Shown here piece after piece: positions 1 to 10,870 of a DNA stretch of 64,000 nt. Each line of letters opens with the position of its first letter. Within the stretch, counting starts at the first letter, position 1. The notes under the pieces were generated by a model. That model made no database searches. It saw only the letters and a program-made list of their open reading frames with translations, and was not told where the DNA came from. The stretch is from assembly GCA_963457665.1 (NCBI GenBank), contig OY735206.1:28871877-28935876 (forward strand), written 5' to 3'. Source of the DNA: Thysanoteuthis rhombus. Lineage: Eukaryota > Mollusca > Cephalopoda > Oegopsida > Thysanoteuthidae. The position numbers and the translations under genes are program-made.

Positions 1-1725
1 GATGTATAAAAGTCTTGGTTTGAGATTAATGAAAAGGAACAATGCGTGACTTATTCTTAGTATCAAAGGACCTTGTTTTTAGTTGCCCGAGATAATTAGG
101 ATATACTATATAATAGCCAAAAAACAAAGCTTGAACTAAAACACTATTAACTGATAGGTTGACTTAGTCTCGTACAAGTCCATATACAGAGGAGGCAACT
201 CATGGTGATCATTTTAGGACAGGGCCTTTTAGATAACAATAACCGGCTTATGACATCGAGCAAAGGATAGAAAAATTAGAACTATTTACATCCATTATTT
301 GAGAATTTAATTTATCATTATGAATTCATTGTTTTGTCATTAAATCCATCGTTATAAGCAACATTACATCATAAACAATATTATGAAATTATATGAATTT
401 TCATTCAATCTTAAATTAAAGTGTTCCGGGCCAACTGATTCTGATAACAGTGAGCATTTTATAACATCACCCGTGATCATAATAACCAGTTTTGTTTTGT
501 ATATTTTGCATCCTATGGGTACTGAAGTCTCAGTAGTAGTAATGGTGTAATAGATCAGATTGTTAGCCACTACACTAGGAAAAGGCACCCTGTCCAGATA
601 TATTAATATTCACTTAATAAATGTGAAACCAATAGGGAAGAAAGAATGCAATACGATGACAATAGTCTACGGCAGGGCAAATCTTTTTGCTGGCAGGTCG
701 AAGTAGAAAAGTTGGGGTTTTTTATGTCTTGCGTGCCAAGGCAAATAAAAATGAAACAATGATCACGCAACCAGAAACGGCTTGTGTAGTGTTAAAACCT
801 TTTCAGCTATAAGATATTGATTCGTCTGAAACTACTGCAAAAATGTGACCTTTGCTCTATTTCTCGATACTGGATTTTATTGTTCGCTAACCAAAGTATA
901 GATAAGGAAAACAAGGAATCTTTGTATGCAACGTCAATAAAGTCGGTGGGCCAGATGAAATGAGACCGTCGGCCGGATTCAGTTAGGTCACCTGCTAAAT
1001 TTGACGTATGAGAGACAGGTTCCAATGTTGTTAGCATTAACCCTAGAGATCAAATCATGGCAGCATGGGTTGTAACAAATGTAATCTTATCAGAACATGA
1101 TGTCGATCAAAAGCGAGTTAGATTCCTTCCTGCTCTCCCTTTTCGAATGACACAGTATGACACTGTCTACACAACAACGAAAACTTTTAGAGAGTACTTC
1201 AGTATCTCGACAAATCAGCACAGTAGTCTGACGACCCCTAGTCTATGATACTATGGTGCGAAGAAGAGTGAGACTCCAAAATTGATGGTTACTATATTTG
1301 ACTTGGCATAGTATGACTCAAGGCCATAGAAGGAAGAGGCTCTATTGTCTTGAATCAGAATCGATCCCAGTTCTACGGAAGTAGCTTACAGATCGATAGC
1401 AGATCTTGAATCTGTTAATACTGTTAGACCATTATTGGCAGAACCTTTAGAGTAAAAATATCAATTGCAAATTTCACGAAACACAATCTAGAATTGAAAA
1501 GGCCTATAGTACGCGTATAGCAATAACAAGAGTGTAGTACAGAATATCATGCTTAGTGTTAACTCACTTCGCTGATTCACAGATTTGCTGTAGTGCTCTT
1601 TTCTAAAAAAAAGTACCGCAATAAATTTATTAACGTTAAATTTCCAAAATGGATAATGAATGGTAAAAGCAACATTGAGGGCAGTCCTCGAAATAAGGGT
1701 ATCCTCATTACTATCATCATTGCTC
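1..1725. other. Unassigned AT-rich sequence
   Basis: No gene, RNA or repeat family is recognised here. Only short chance ORFs (under 90 codons) occur, with no motif, paired exon signals or neighbour that would support them. Confidence 0.5.
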
Positions 1726-2395
1726 TTCTATCATTTGTCGTTGAACATGGACCTTCTCTAGGATTTTCTAGACTTCTCTATCGTGGGTGTCGCGGAGCCA
1801 ATACTTTCAAAACTTGCCAAGTCGTCGCGTCATCTTATGTTTCGTCGCTCCATAAGTGACTATTGGGAGGATGCATTGATTGCAGACTCTTTTTTTAAGA
1901 TTAATGGGAGTTTTTTCGTTCTCAAAAGCTTGCTATCCTAGAGTGATTATTTGCTTGATCACTGCTTTTTTTGACGGTTTCATAGGGATTTATTTTCGTG
2001 GGTAGATGTTGTTGTCTTCTTTCCAGCTCAGAGATTTCGTTTTGATCGTTGTATGCTTGTCTCCAACATGTTCATTGTAAATGGTATTTGTTTTACCGCA
2101 GTTCACGTGAAGACAAACTTTCTTGCGTTCTTCATTAAGTTCATTTAGCATTAGTTGGAGGTCATGAAATTTTTCTGCAAAAACGATGATGTCCTCAGCA
2201 AATCTGAGATTGATTCGGTATTTGCCGTGTATTCTGGTTTCTTTATTTCACCAGTCTAAATTTCAGAATATCATCTCCTGTGTTACTCCTTTGAGAGCTG
2301 AGAGGGCCCCGAGTCTTTATGTAGCCTCATAAAGGAGTTGCTGTGGCGGTATATATGTTGCTCAGGTAGGACAAGAAAATCAGCGTTGCATTGTT
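1726..2395 (-). mobile_element. Degenerate APE-type LINE (RTE-like) fragment, RT and C-terminal region
   Basis: The minus strand matches the LINE copies at 18.70-20.35 and 51.40-52.18 kb. It holds the RT palm box as FAED near 2190-2205 (FADD in sister copies), the region before it around 2285-2360, and the extreme 3' end near 1726-1830. Relative to the 18.7-kb copy it has lost about 240 bp internally: sequence matching the 3' terminus near 1830 jumps straight to sequence corresponding to about 19075. Many stops and frameshifts make it a dead copy. The clade call (RTE-like) rests on the C-terminal region and on the GAT-repeat tails of sister copies. Confidence 0.8.
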
Positions 2396-2399
2396 CAGT

Positions 2400-2655
2400 T
2401 ATAAAGTACGGAACGAGAGAGGTGAAGATCTCCATCTGCAGAAGGGTTCAAAATCATGAACACCGCCTCCAAGATAAATCCACGACAAATGGATTATGCA
2501 GAGCCCCAATCATGAAAACCAATCACGAAATAGACTACATCTTAGCAGACAAAAGCGACACTGTCAAAGATATCAACGCCCTAAATCAAGTCAACGTAGG
2601 AAGCAGCCACCAAATGATGAGATGTAAAATCCAAATTAACACCAACAAAGAATAA
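2400..2655 (+). mobile_element. LINE endonuclease-domain fragment in opposite orientation
   Basis: The plus strand encodes the C-terminal end of an AP-like (EEP) endonuclease. The motif EIDYILADK is followed by a degenerate SSHQMMRCKI, where active families have an SDHR/SSDHRM-type box with the catalytic Asp-His; here the Asp is replaced by Ser. The open frame closes at 2653-2655. It abuts the antisense RT fragment at about 2395, so the two LINE domains sit back to back. This implies an inversion, a twin-priming event or two separate insertions. Confidence 0.75.
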
Positions 2656-2656
2656 A

Positions 2657-2890
2657 TAAGTGTATATTGTACTATGCCGTGTGCATGATGATAAACACGT
2701 ACACCATTTATCATGTAGCAGTATACAACGATGCACGGTATATATTTCTAAAGCTCCAGTAAATAACTACCAGATAAGATATGCAACACTGATCCAATCC
2801 ATCTTGTTGAGGAACAACAACGACATCATATATTTCAAGATAGTAGCTTACGTAATACTTTCAGTGGGATAGTTATACGTACATTATAAT
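2657..2890 (+). repeat. Dispersed repeat Rep-A, copy 1
   Basis: The segment around 2745-2830 matches 6320-6420 in order and orientation: TAACTACC, then a diverged RAGATAYGCA-like stretch, then TTGTTGAGG/TAGTTGAGG followed by a CATCAT block. Family and mechanism unknown. Copy 2 lies directly at the right end of the Tc1-like element. Confidence 0.5.
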
Positions 2891-3185
2891 AATTGTATGC
2901 TAACATGAAAGAAACTAAGATTGACATTCAGGCATGATCCCACATACGCCCAAATTTCTTGAAAAATTTGCCGTCTATCCATAACTTCATGGAATTTCTT
3001 CTCCCCATGAGTAGAAAATGGCCTGCAAATCCAAACACTGAAAGATCATGCTCCTATTATTGCTTCGTTATAGTTACCCTATATAACGCTGTTTCGTTTA
3101 GCGCTGAATTTCAAGGAACGTATCTCAAGCGCAAGGTTTTACTGTATCCGCATATCAATTCACCACAAAAACACATCCACTGTTG

Positions 3186-3720
3186 AAAACCATCAATCGA
3201 AACTGCCAACATAGTCAACATAGGTTCCTTCAGTATCTAAGTAATTCTGTCTGACTGGCTATCTATAAATCTGCCCGTCTATCGCGTGTACAGGTCGCAC
3301 CAATAGAGTTACGAGACTGATAGGATGAACTTTAATACCTTTCATATCTACTTTTTTTGTTTTTTGTTTTTCAAATTCCCTTTAAAAACGTGATTTATTA
3401 GTAAGCTTTATGTCCAGCGGTGTTCATGCTAGGTTGTTGTTTTTTTTTAATTCGGATCTTTTTAGGGATCACCGCCAAACAAGAGCCGATCGAAGTAATT
3501 CATACACTGATCACTACTTTTCCAATTCTCCAATTGATCATCCCCAACATGTTGGCAAAAGACGTTGGTCATGCGACGTTTTCTTTTGAGTGACTAACTA
3601 GACCTGTTTCTTCAGATTTCGTTGAAGAAAACACATGACACATGCTGAACGTTTGGCAGATGCTCACTCGACATAATAGTGTTAGACGGTAAAGAAGAAC
3701 TAAGCAAATTTATCTCATTC
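3186..3720 (+). repeat. Dispersed repeat Rep-B, plus-strand copy
   Basis: One copy of an interspersed family about 600-700 bp long, also seen at 48410-48880 and 60345-61000 (plus) and at 7010-7410, 14735-15000 and 50100-50490 (minus). Landmarks in order: AACTGYCAACATAG, a CTGACTGGCTATCT block, a GTTCAATTTACAATGTA-type stretch, a CGTTCATGCCTGG-type block, then ATTGATCAYCCC and GACGTTGG...GAGTGACTAA. No coding capacity is seen. It is probably a non-autonomous mobile repeat. Confidence 0.7.
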
Positions 3721-4077
3721 AGTTCCTTTGATTTTATTTTTTCAAAGTGTTTATTTTTGTTTGTATACTTTGGCCAAATACCGTTAGTAATTTTATGCCC
3801 TTAGGCACAAATACATGTTCAACGTCGCTGTAAATTGAAATCACATGTACGTTCCATGATATAGTACCTATCAACAAAATTCGCTACCGTCCCAATTCTA
3901 ATACGAATTCCATAGAATCCTAGTTTTCATGCATAAAATGGCGATAACTCAAGTTAGCCTATAAATGAACTAAGGGTAACAGGATTATCTCCCCCATGCG
4001 AGAAAAACAGAAGGTAATATATAAGTTATATTGTTATTGCTTCGAATCAATTAAATCATTAAATTGCTTCCATTTTC

Positions 4078-4255
4078 GTGCCTTTTCTGACATCTAGTGG
4101 GCGGATGTATGAAACATTTACGGCTTTTTATGAAAATAAAGTTGTTTTTGATCAATTTATTAGTGTACCGTTTCTGATATCGAGTAGATTAGTGTGTGAA
4201 GCATTAGAGGTGTGTATGAAAATGAAGCTGTTCCTTCTGTTATTGTTGGCATTGT
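4078..4255 (+). repeat. 87-bp direct tandem duplication
   Basis: Two diverged units begin at 4078 and 4165, sharing CTGAYATC.AGT and ATGAAAAT.AAG.TGTT. The period is a multiple of three, so one 77-codon frame (4078-4311) crosses both units, giving PFLTSS / PFLISS. No family is recognised and the ORF is not claimed as a gene. Confidence 0.6.
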
Positions 4256-4758
4256 TTTTGTTTTTGAAAAAAAATACACCATCAAAACACTTGGGAGGGA
4301 TAATCTTGTAGACTTTAGTTAATTTTGAGACTAACATAAGTTATCTCCATTTTACACACGAAAGCTATGATTCCACCGATGAATACTAACTTTAAAATCA
4401 CAACATCAAGAAGGGCTATCTTGACATGCTCATGTCAGCTGCACCAATCAACGAAAGGCGAGTGGAAGACTGTTATGTAAACAATAACGTTCATAATTGA
4501 CTAATTAAAAGGTTTACAGATGAACAGAAGTAAGGCAGAAGTACAGTGATACCTGCATTACAGCTGATTCGCAATAGTACTATTTCCCAAATAGTTCTCG
4601 TAATGTATTTAGTAATGTTAAATTCTCGAGATAAATGATGAATAAAAAGACAGAACTATGGAAGGCACTGAAATAACTGTATTTTTTATTTGTTTCATGT
4701 GCCAGGTGTACGCGGATAACTACATACCCATAAAGATATACAGTCATTTATCATTTAG

Positions 4759-4995
4759 AGATATATTACTCCTAGGAAAAAAATTACGGATGCGGCACAC
4801 ATGAATGATGCTCACCCAGTTTGTTTTTTTTACTTCGCAGCAAATTAAAAAAAAATCACCGATATTAAACAAAACGATTTTTGTTTAACAGCTTTATATC
4901 CTGGTCTCATGAAATATAACCAAAGCAAATTGAATTGAAATATTTTAATTATTGGAATGCTTTTTTCCCAGATCAAATAGAGGGGAAATTTTGCA
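4759..4995. repeat. Left long terminal inverted repeat of Tc1-like element
   Basis: Pairs with 6065-6305 in inverted orientation. Aligned landmarks include GATATATTACTCC / GATATACCACTCC, GATGCTCACC / GATGTTCACC, ACTTCGCAGCAAAT and GAATTGAAATATTT. The repeat runs into the 3' end of the transposase frame, so the C-terminal codons lie inside the repeat. Confidence 0.8.
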
Positions 4996-6030
4996 AGCTT
5001 CAGTAAACAAATCACTTAGTTGTCCGTACTCAAACTTGTATGACCTGTATTCTTTGAGGCATGCATTAATGAAAAGTAACATTCCAACTGTCTCTGATGG
5101 CGGTTGACGTATCAGATTTGTAGTATGAAGTCTTTCCACGGAGAATTCTTACCATAAATTTCAAATCGGACTGAGATCCGGACTGTATGCTAGACATATC
5201 ATTGAGTTGATATGCCTTTTCTGAATAAAAGCTTTCACACTCTTTGCTTCATGGAAAGATGCATTATCATCCAGATAAATGATTTCATCGTCACAAAAAC
5301 TGTTTTCTATTGATGGAAGTGTTTGAAATTCCAATATGCACCAGTGCAATGACGGTTGTCTGTTCCCCTGGTTCTTTACCTGATGTGCAATCCCATCGTA
5401 TGAATGAGTCGAGAAATTTGTTTGTTTTCTTTGGGAAGTCATATTTTTATGTTCCATTGGATTAGAAACTGACAAAGGTTGGAACAACATAACCTCTGCC
5501 AATGCAGATTCATGATTCACAACTGAATATCACTTTCATCTAATCATTCACACGGTGCAATTGCTTTTCTTTTGCGCGTGGTAACCTTCCTTTCTTCTAA
5601 TCAGGTGTTAGTGATGCCTTTTGTTCGTCTTTTTTTTTTTTTGTAAGTAGAAACAATTTCATTTGGTCAATTTCTTACAGTTCTGTCGCAAACACGGACT
5701 ATTGTTTTCGTCCATGTTTTTCATTTGTTCAGTCGTGCATGTTCTATTCTCATGGCGTATTATCTTGAGTATTTTATCATGATACCTTGACGTCTTCGAT
5801 GATTTACCTGTATTTTTTCCTTTATAGCCTTGCCATTTTGCTTATGCTTGCACCAAATCTTAATCACTGCTGACTAGGAACAACGGATATCTTTTTGCCC
5901 CACCTTATGTTTGATTTCCTTATCGAAAGAGTGTTATAATCCTTTCCATTAACCCAATCGAGAACTCACTTTCAATTGACCAACGGTTTGTTAAGGTCTG
6001 CAAGTAATCTCTTTTAATAGTAGACTGATT
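4945..6030 (-). pseudogene. Tc1-like transposase, degenerate (DDE superfamily)
   Basis: On the minus strand the N-terminal DNA-binding half lies around 6030-5570 (frame pieces such as IKIWCKHKQNGKAIKEK, typical of the Tc1 HTH region) and the catalytic half around 5560-4945. The second catalytic Asp is present in IYLDDNASFHEA near 5262-5285. The third-residue motif reads SPDLSPI-stop-NLW: a TGA at 5161-5163 stands where the catalytic Glu of the family's PIENLW box is expected. The first motif reads VIFSCES where FSDES is expected, so the first Asp appears as Cys. Two lost catalytic positions plus frameshifts make it inactive. Poly-T/A runs near 5630 add shifts. Confidence 0.85.
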
Positions 6031-6064
6031 AGAATATTTACACTTGTGATGGAATTTGGTAAAC

Positions 6065-6305
6065 GCAAATTACAATATGGCTCAAAGAAAATCTTTCTCT
6101 ACTTAATCTGGGAAAATATGCCAATGATTCAAATATTTCAATTCATTTTATTTAAGTTTTAATTCATGTTGCAAGAATATCAAACTTTTTAATAAAATTC
6201 GTCATATTTGTGATTTGTTTATTTGCTGCGAAGTAAAAGAATTCGGTGAACATCCTTTAAGAGTGCTGATTCCATAATTTTTGCCAGGAGTGGTATATCG
6301 ACACC
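6065..6305. repeat. Right long terminal inverted repeat of Tc1-like element
   Basis: Inverted partner of 4759-4995. It repeats, as reverse complement, even the part matching the transposase C-terminus (TTTTCCCAGATYAARTAGAG), showing that the inverted repeat overlaps the coding end. Confidence 0.8.
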
Positions 6306-6475
6306 ATGTGATATTTCACCAGGTCTGGAAAGTAACTACCGGGTGAGATACACAGCTCTTATCCATTTAATCTAGTTGAGGCAATACAACGTCATCATTT
6401 GTCTTGGAATGATGCAAATGACCCTGACTGGGAGTAGAGAAGCAAAACAATAAGAGGCGTCCTTGATACTCTATT
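6305..6475 (+). repeat. Dispersed repeat Rep-A, copy 2
   Basis: Matches 2745-2830 (AACTACC...GAGATAYRCA...TAGTTGAGG...CATCAT). It starts essentially where the Tc1-like element ends, so the transposon may have inserted into or beside this repeat. Confidence 0.5.
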
Positions 6476-7009
6476 TATGACGTTTTATAAGGCCCTATAG
6501 AACGGTGAAATGTATTAAGAGCCATAACTGAGGTATAGCATCACTGTAGCCTAAAACATGGCCCGGCCTACCAGCCAGGCGAACTACTGATTCTACTCTC
6601 TTTGAGTGTATCTATCTATCTACCTATTTGTGTGTGTGTGAGTGTGTATGAGTCTATGTCCGGGTACTCCTGATTACATTTTTCGGACTACAAGCTTGAA
6701 AAATTCCATGAGCTCATCCCTAGGCACCATCTAAAAAGCTTTGTCTGTTGCTTTTTTAAAAGTTCTTTTCGGGGTGTCTATGATCATTTTGGACCAACTA
6801 TGTCTAAATCATGTGTTGGTATTTCTTTCGATAATTTCAAATAAAAGATCTATTTTTCTATATAATTGTGGATAAAATATCTTCTTTTGGGGGATAATTT
6901 CGGATATCATTTAGAAAATTAATTCTGATATACGCGTGACCTATATGATACAATGAGAGAAATATCATGAAAGTGAAAAAAAAACGACGCTTAACAATTG
7001 GTTGAAAAG
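6476..7009. other. Unassigned, with a short TATC/TG microsatellite
   Basis: Apart from a short (TATC)n and (TG)n run at about 6611-6655, nothing is recognised. Confidence 0.4.
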
Positions 7010-7410
7010 TAAGAATAGTCATCTTAAAGAAACCGTTACGTGACAAACGCCTTTTGACGGCATACTGCATTGGGGATGATCAATTAAAAAAATTGGATCA
7101 ATGAATAATACTTTACTTGCCTTTTATTAGTTCACTAAAATGTCTGAATTTTCAAAAAGCTAGCAAGAACACTATAACAAACAAACCGATTAAGCATAAA
7201 CTTACATAGAAAATTACCCCCCCCCCCCCATGGGATCTATTTCCAGATGGATTTTTTAGGGTTCTTTCTGGACCTAACAGAGAGTACATTTTTGAATTGT
7301 TGTGTCCTGTACGCATGACACTTACATAGCCAAATAACCATAATAACTTGAAAACCGAAGGGACCTATGTTGACAGTTTTAGTTCACGTTGTATACAACA
7401 TTCTGAAAAG
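7010..7410 (-). repeat. Dispersed repeat Rep-B, minus-strand copy
   Basis: The reverse complement of Rep-B: TGATCAATTAAAAAAATTGG near 7078, a TAAACTTACAT block near 7197, a pure C run at about 7218-7230 and the CCTATGTTGACAGTTTTAGTT terminus near 7363-7385. Confidence 0.7.
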
Positions 7411-7439
7411 CACTAATGAGCCAATTTACTTAAAAAATT

Positions 7440-7800
7440 AAGAGTACAATGAATCCATAAAACCAGTTCTGACGTACGGATATGAAATTTGGAAACTATC
7501 AAAATCATTTAAAAACAAAATTCAGAATTACACGGTGAGCATCAGAAAGAGCAATGCTCGGGATGACTCTAAGAGATGGAATGAGATAAACATGGATCTG
7601 AGAGCAGAACAAGGTAAAAGATAGCATAGAATCGATTAAGCACAAAAAATGCTGATGGGCTGATAGCAGAGGATCGAAACGTTGGTCGAATAGCAAACGG
7701 AGAAGATCAGGCACACGGTGGAGAAACGAGATAGAAGGGTTCTGCAGCAACACACGTCAGATGTTAGCACAGTCGCAGTCATTCCTGGTAGAGCCTGCTA
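7440..7800 (+). mobile_element. LINE C-terminal fragment, second subfamily
   Basis: Plus-strand translation gives KPVLTYGYEIWKLSK and, after frameshifts, RRRSGTRWRNEIEGF. These correspond to the conserved C-terminal segments (ILPxxTYGAETWxLT and GRPxxRWxDE) of RTE/Jockey-type LINE polyproteins. The wording differs clearly from the 18.7/51.4-kb family, so this is probably a different lineage. No RT core is present and several frame breaks make it inactive. Confidence 0.7.
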
Positions 7801-7854
7801 TATCAAATTACTATTTATTTGTATGTTTGTGATATGAGCCGTACTAAGCTTCGT

Positions 7855-8207
7855 CAGTGACGGATAATCTATCTGGGTCCCTGCGCTGAATTTCAGTAAG
7901 GCCCACGGAACCCGGCTTCACTAGATCACCTTTCATTGAATAAAATATAATGATGTTAAATGATCTTTCTCGATATACAATGTATATCTATTTATTATGT
8001 ACTGCATGCTGCAATACGAAGTCATAAAAGTATTACTTCATGAGTGTGGAGAATAATTTAGAAAATTGAATAGAATTAGTAATATTTCGGGTATCAAAAG
8101 AATATATGCAAAAGTACACCCAATTAAACTATTTTTTACCCCTTCATTCCAGATTCCTAGGCTTACTAAGCTTGAGTTTACTCAGCCTAATGGATAATCC
8201 GTCACTG
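7855..8207. mobile_element. 353-bp MITE with CAGTGACGG ends
   Basis: The ends are inverted copies: CAGTGACGGATAATC at 7855 and GGATAATCCGTCACTG at 8192-8207. Similarity continues inward for about 70 bp (CTGAATTTCAGTAAGG against CTCAAGCTTAGTAAG). No ORF is inside. A related end occurs at 45908. No clear target-site duplication is seen, so the superfamily is undecided. Confidence 0.75.
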
Positions 8208-9139
8208 GTATTACTGTACTTGTGATAAGAAACGTTGTAGTAGGATAGGGTTTAAGTTCGTGTATTAAAGAGAATTAGCGCAGAAACCTAATTTAGCTTT
8301 ATGCCTAAGCCTAGTAAATATCACGAAACACTTGTTATTTCATGCTCTAAACTTTGTTTTAATGTCGTAGTTCTTTCTTTCCTCAATTCAGCAAACGGAG
8401 ACATGTCTTTGATTCTGAAATTTAAAGCTTTTCATAGTTCCGCAATTATTCGGTTCTCAGACCTTTTCGATGGTGAAAATCACCCAGAAATGGTTGCTGC
8501 GCATTAAATGTCTGGGCAAATGCATTGTGGCTCACTGATCAGAATGGATAATGGCGTGTGGGGAAATAATTGTAATACAGAGAGAAAAGTACAGGCCTCA
8601 ACTCCTTTTTTTCCTTTTTCAAACTGTCCTTTTCGTTTCAGACAATCACAGGTGCCGGAAGTGAGTTCTCGTGCTCAAAAACATACACGGTTGACATTTG
8701 CGGTCCGCGAAGCAAATTTGCTCGTATATCAAATGAGCAAAAGTCCGGGGTTATGGATTGTCATGAGGACATGAGAAGAAGGACTGGAAGTGGATTGTAA
8801 TGCCCTGCAAATAATGCAGATTTCTCATAAAACTAACTGACCGCCAAGGGTAAGTGGTTGTTGTTTTCCACACTTTTATAGATAGTAAGTCAACCAGAAA
8901 TGTCCCAGTGCGAAACAAGATGATGATGATGATTGTTTTAAAAAAGATAGTCACTTCACTAGCAAATGTTACGAACTAGGCCAGAAGAATAAGTAGAACA
9001 GAAACGGTGGGGTAGCGGCAGTTATACACTTGGTACTGAGCAAACTACTGGGTTGCGACATAACGCAAACCGAAGATTGTCTTGAAAATTAGAAGCCATA
9101 AATTACTCTAGGACTTCGACCACCCTATCTAGGCAAACA
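8208..9139. other. Unassigned
   Basis: Only short ORFs, none with recognisable motifs. A (GAT)n-like run lies at about 8920-8930. Confidence 0.4.
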
Positions 9140-9144
9140 GACTA

Positions 9145-9480
9145 AATCTCATAGTCGTGGATCAGGGAAAGAAAAACCTGATATCATAGACGTGGCTGTA
9201 ACAGTGGACTGCAGAGTGAATACAAAAGAGAATGGAAAGTTCCTGAGAGCTGAGAAGTTGTGGAAAATGAAGATCAGGGCAGTGCCAATAATAGTGATTG
9301 CACTTCGAACAGTCCCCAAAGACATTGAAGCCAAGATTGGAGAAGTTTGGAATATGAGTGAGAATTGAGACTATCCATATCCCAGTAGTGCTGTGGTCTG
9401 CAATACTGAAGACAGTACTGGTAATAATTGACTCCAATCGTAAGCAATGGCTGTTATTGCTGGGTGCGCAGTATGAGGAT
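9145..9480 (+). mobile_element. RLE-type LINE fragment (restriction-like endonuclease region)
   Basis: The plus strand near 9155-9366 reads PDIIDVAVTVDCRVNTKENGK, then AVPIIVIALRTVPKDIEAKIGEV. This is the C-terminal PD-D-K endonuclease style of early-branching non-LTR elements (R2/R4/NeSL/Dong-like). The same protein region is on the minus strand at 43181-43500 (IIDVPVSPDHRVN...ARVVPIIVDTVRTV). An in-frame stop follows near 9366, with frame breaks after it. 5'-truncated and dead. Confidence 0.75.
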
Positions 9481-9784
9481 GGTGCTGTGTCCAAGTTCTA
9501 CCCCCTCTTCACCATTCCGAAGGCTACCAAAGGAAAAAAATACGTTCGGGGAGCAGAAAGACAAGGGATGCTCCCCAGCCCAGCAGGTTACTACTTATGG
9601 CATACCGTAGTACTGACCAGACTCGCCTATTGATTACATAGAATTACCATGTGAGAATAGAGATGAAGTGCAGACAAGTGCACTCAGAAAAACAAAGTCC
9701 ACAATTCAAATACTCTAACCCTTGTGCAACAGGAGATCCATTAAGACAAACGTACTTGGTAGTAGCTATAACCTGATTGATTTT
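9481..9784. other. Probable 3' remainder of the RLE-type LINE, then unassigned
   Basis: ORFs at 9358-9633 and 9428-9610 overlap in different frames and carry no motif. The sequence to about 9610 is likely downstream LINE sequence; beyond it nothing is recognised. Confidence 0.3.
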
Positions 9785-10270
9785 TTAGAGGTGCCCTCAA
9801 CTCTCTAGAAAAGGCTCTGTCCGTCAGTCCATCCGTCCGTCTGTGCTCAAGTAGTTTCTCTGCTATTTTGAGTCAGATTTACGCGAAATTTAGTTAACAG
9901 GTTTCCCTTGATAAGATGCCTATTACATTGAAAAAAAGGATTCCACTCAGGGCCACGGAATCTGGCAATGATGGCGTCCAAACTTAATCTTTTAAAATCG
10001 ATTTCATCAGCTGTTTAAAGTCAGATTCACTTGAAACTTGAGAAAAAAGTGTTCCTCGATGAGATGGGTCTAATCAGAGTCATGAGATCTGGTAATAATG
10101 GCGTTTGAAATTTTATGTTTTAAAATCAATTTTCTCAAGTTTTTGGTTAAACTTGGAAAAAAGTTATTCCTTGATAAGATGCTTCTTACCTGAAATTATC
10201 TTTGATTCAGGTTCACGTGATAGTATATGCCTATGTGAAGTTTTCTTTCTTGTTTATCAGATGAAGCATT
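9785..10270 (+). repeat. Rep-C: degenerate tandem array, copy 1
   Basis: Starts with a TCCGTC-rich stretch (about 9820-9842), followed by about three units of roughly 117-148 bp. Each has GTCAGATTYAC, GAAAYTT, CCTTGATAAGATG and, in the first two, AATGGCGT. The same composite structure recurs at 21570-21960, so the array itself moves or duplicates as a unit. Non-coding. Confidence 0.7.
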
Positions 10271-10734
10271 AACAACCAATACCAATTTTTGACAACTACT
10301 TCCTAAAACTAATTTTTTATGGATATATCATCGCCGTCAGCTTATATCTTCACTGGAGGTGTAGTTGGGTTAGGTACACAAAGACGCCCAGTTCTGGCTT
10401 GTGAGGCCTGCCGAAGCTTGGTTCTGCTTACGGCACTAATGGTCACCCATTTACGTATTGATCACACACAACATTGATTAACTTGGGTTATCTTATGAGA
10501 AACTGTATTTCCAACGAGATTAGGCTGTTATTCCTTAGCATCAGGAAGAGGTTCTTCAATACTAATCCTTGTGCATTGAATACCATTTTTTTTTGTATGA
10601 TTCGACGGAGCATTGAATTACAGTCTACCGGACCGAGACGAACACTGTACTGCTGATCTGTCTTAAATTATTTAATTTTATTTGTATCGCGCCCTTTCCA
10701 CAGACTTCCTCTCGTAGAAGTACAATAAAGTAGT
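10271..10734. other. Unassigned
   Basis: No motif-bearing ORF or repeat recognised. Confidence 0.35.
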
Positions 10735-10870
10735 ATTAACGACGTGGACAATGGAGTCAGCGTCCTGAGTTCAAACATTGCACGAATTGCCTTGAGAAAG
10801 GCATGTATCCATCTCTTCTCCCCATCGCCAGCAATAGGTATATAGCTCTCTCGGCCTTGAGAAGGCAACT
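10735..10870 (-). repeat. Rep-E SINE-like repeat, minus copy
   Basis: On the minus strand it gives GTTGCCTTCTCAA, GGGGAGAAGAGATGGATAC, ATGCCTTTCTCAAGGC and TTTGAACTCAGG, matching 30735-30850 on the plus strand. The end resembles a tRNA B-box-like motif, consistent with a SINE. Confidence 0.6.

Larger units (their letters stand above)
4741..6327 (-). mobile_element. Tc1-like DNA transposon with long terminal inverted repeats, inactivated
   Basis: The two ends are inverted copies over roughly 240 bp (4759-4995 and 6065-6305), far longer than simple Tc1 ends and comparable to IR/DR-type members. The best block is TTTTACTTCGCAGCAAAT on the left against its complement at 6223-6239. The left end may start as TA|CAGTCATTT at 4739-4741, and the right end may read CAGACCTGG on the minus strand near 6327, but the outer ends are eroded and no clean TA duplication is visible on the right. 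A transposase reading frame runs right to left inside, damaged by stops and shifts. Confidence 0.8.
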
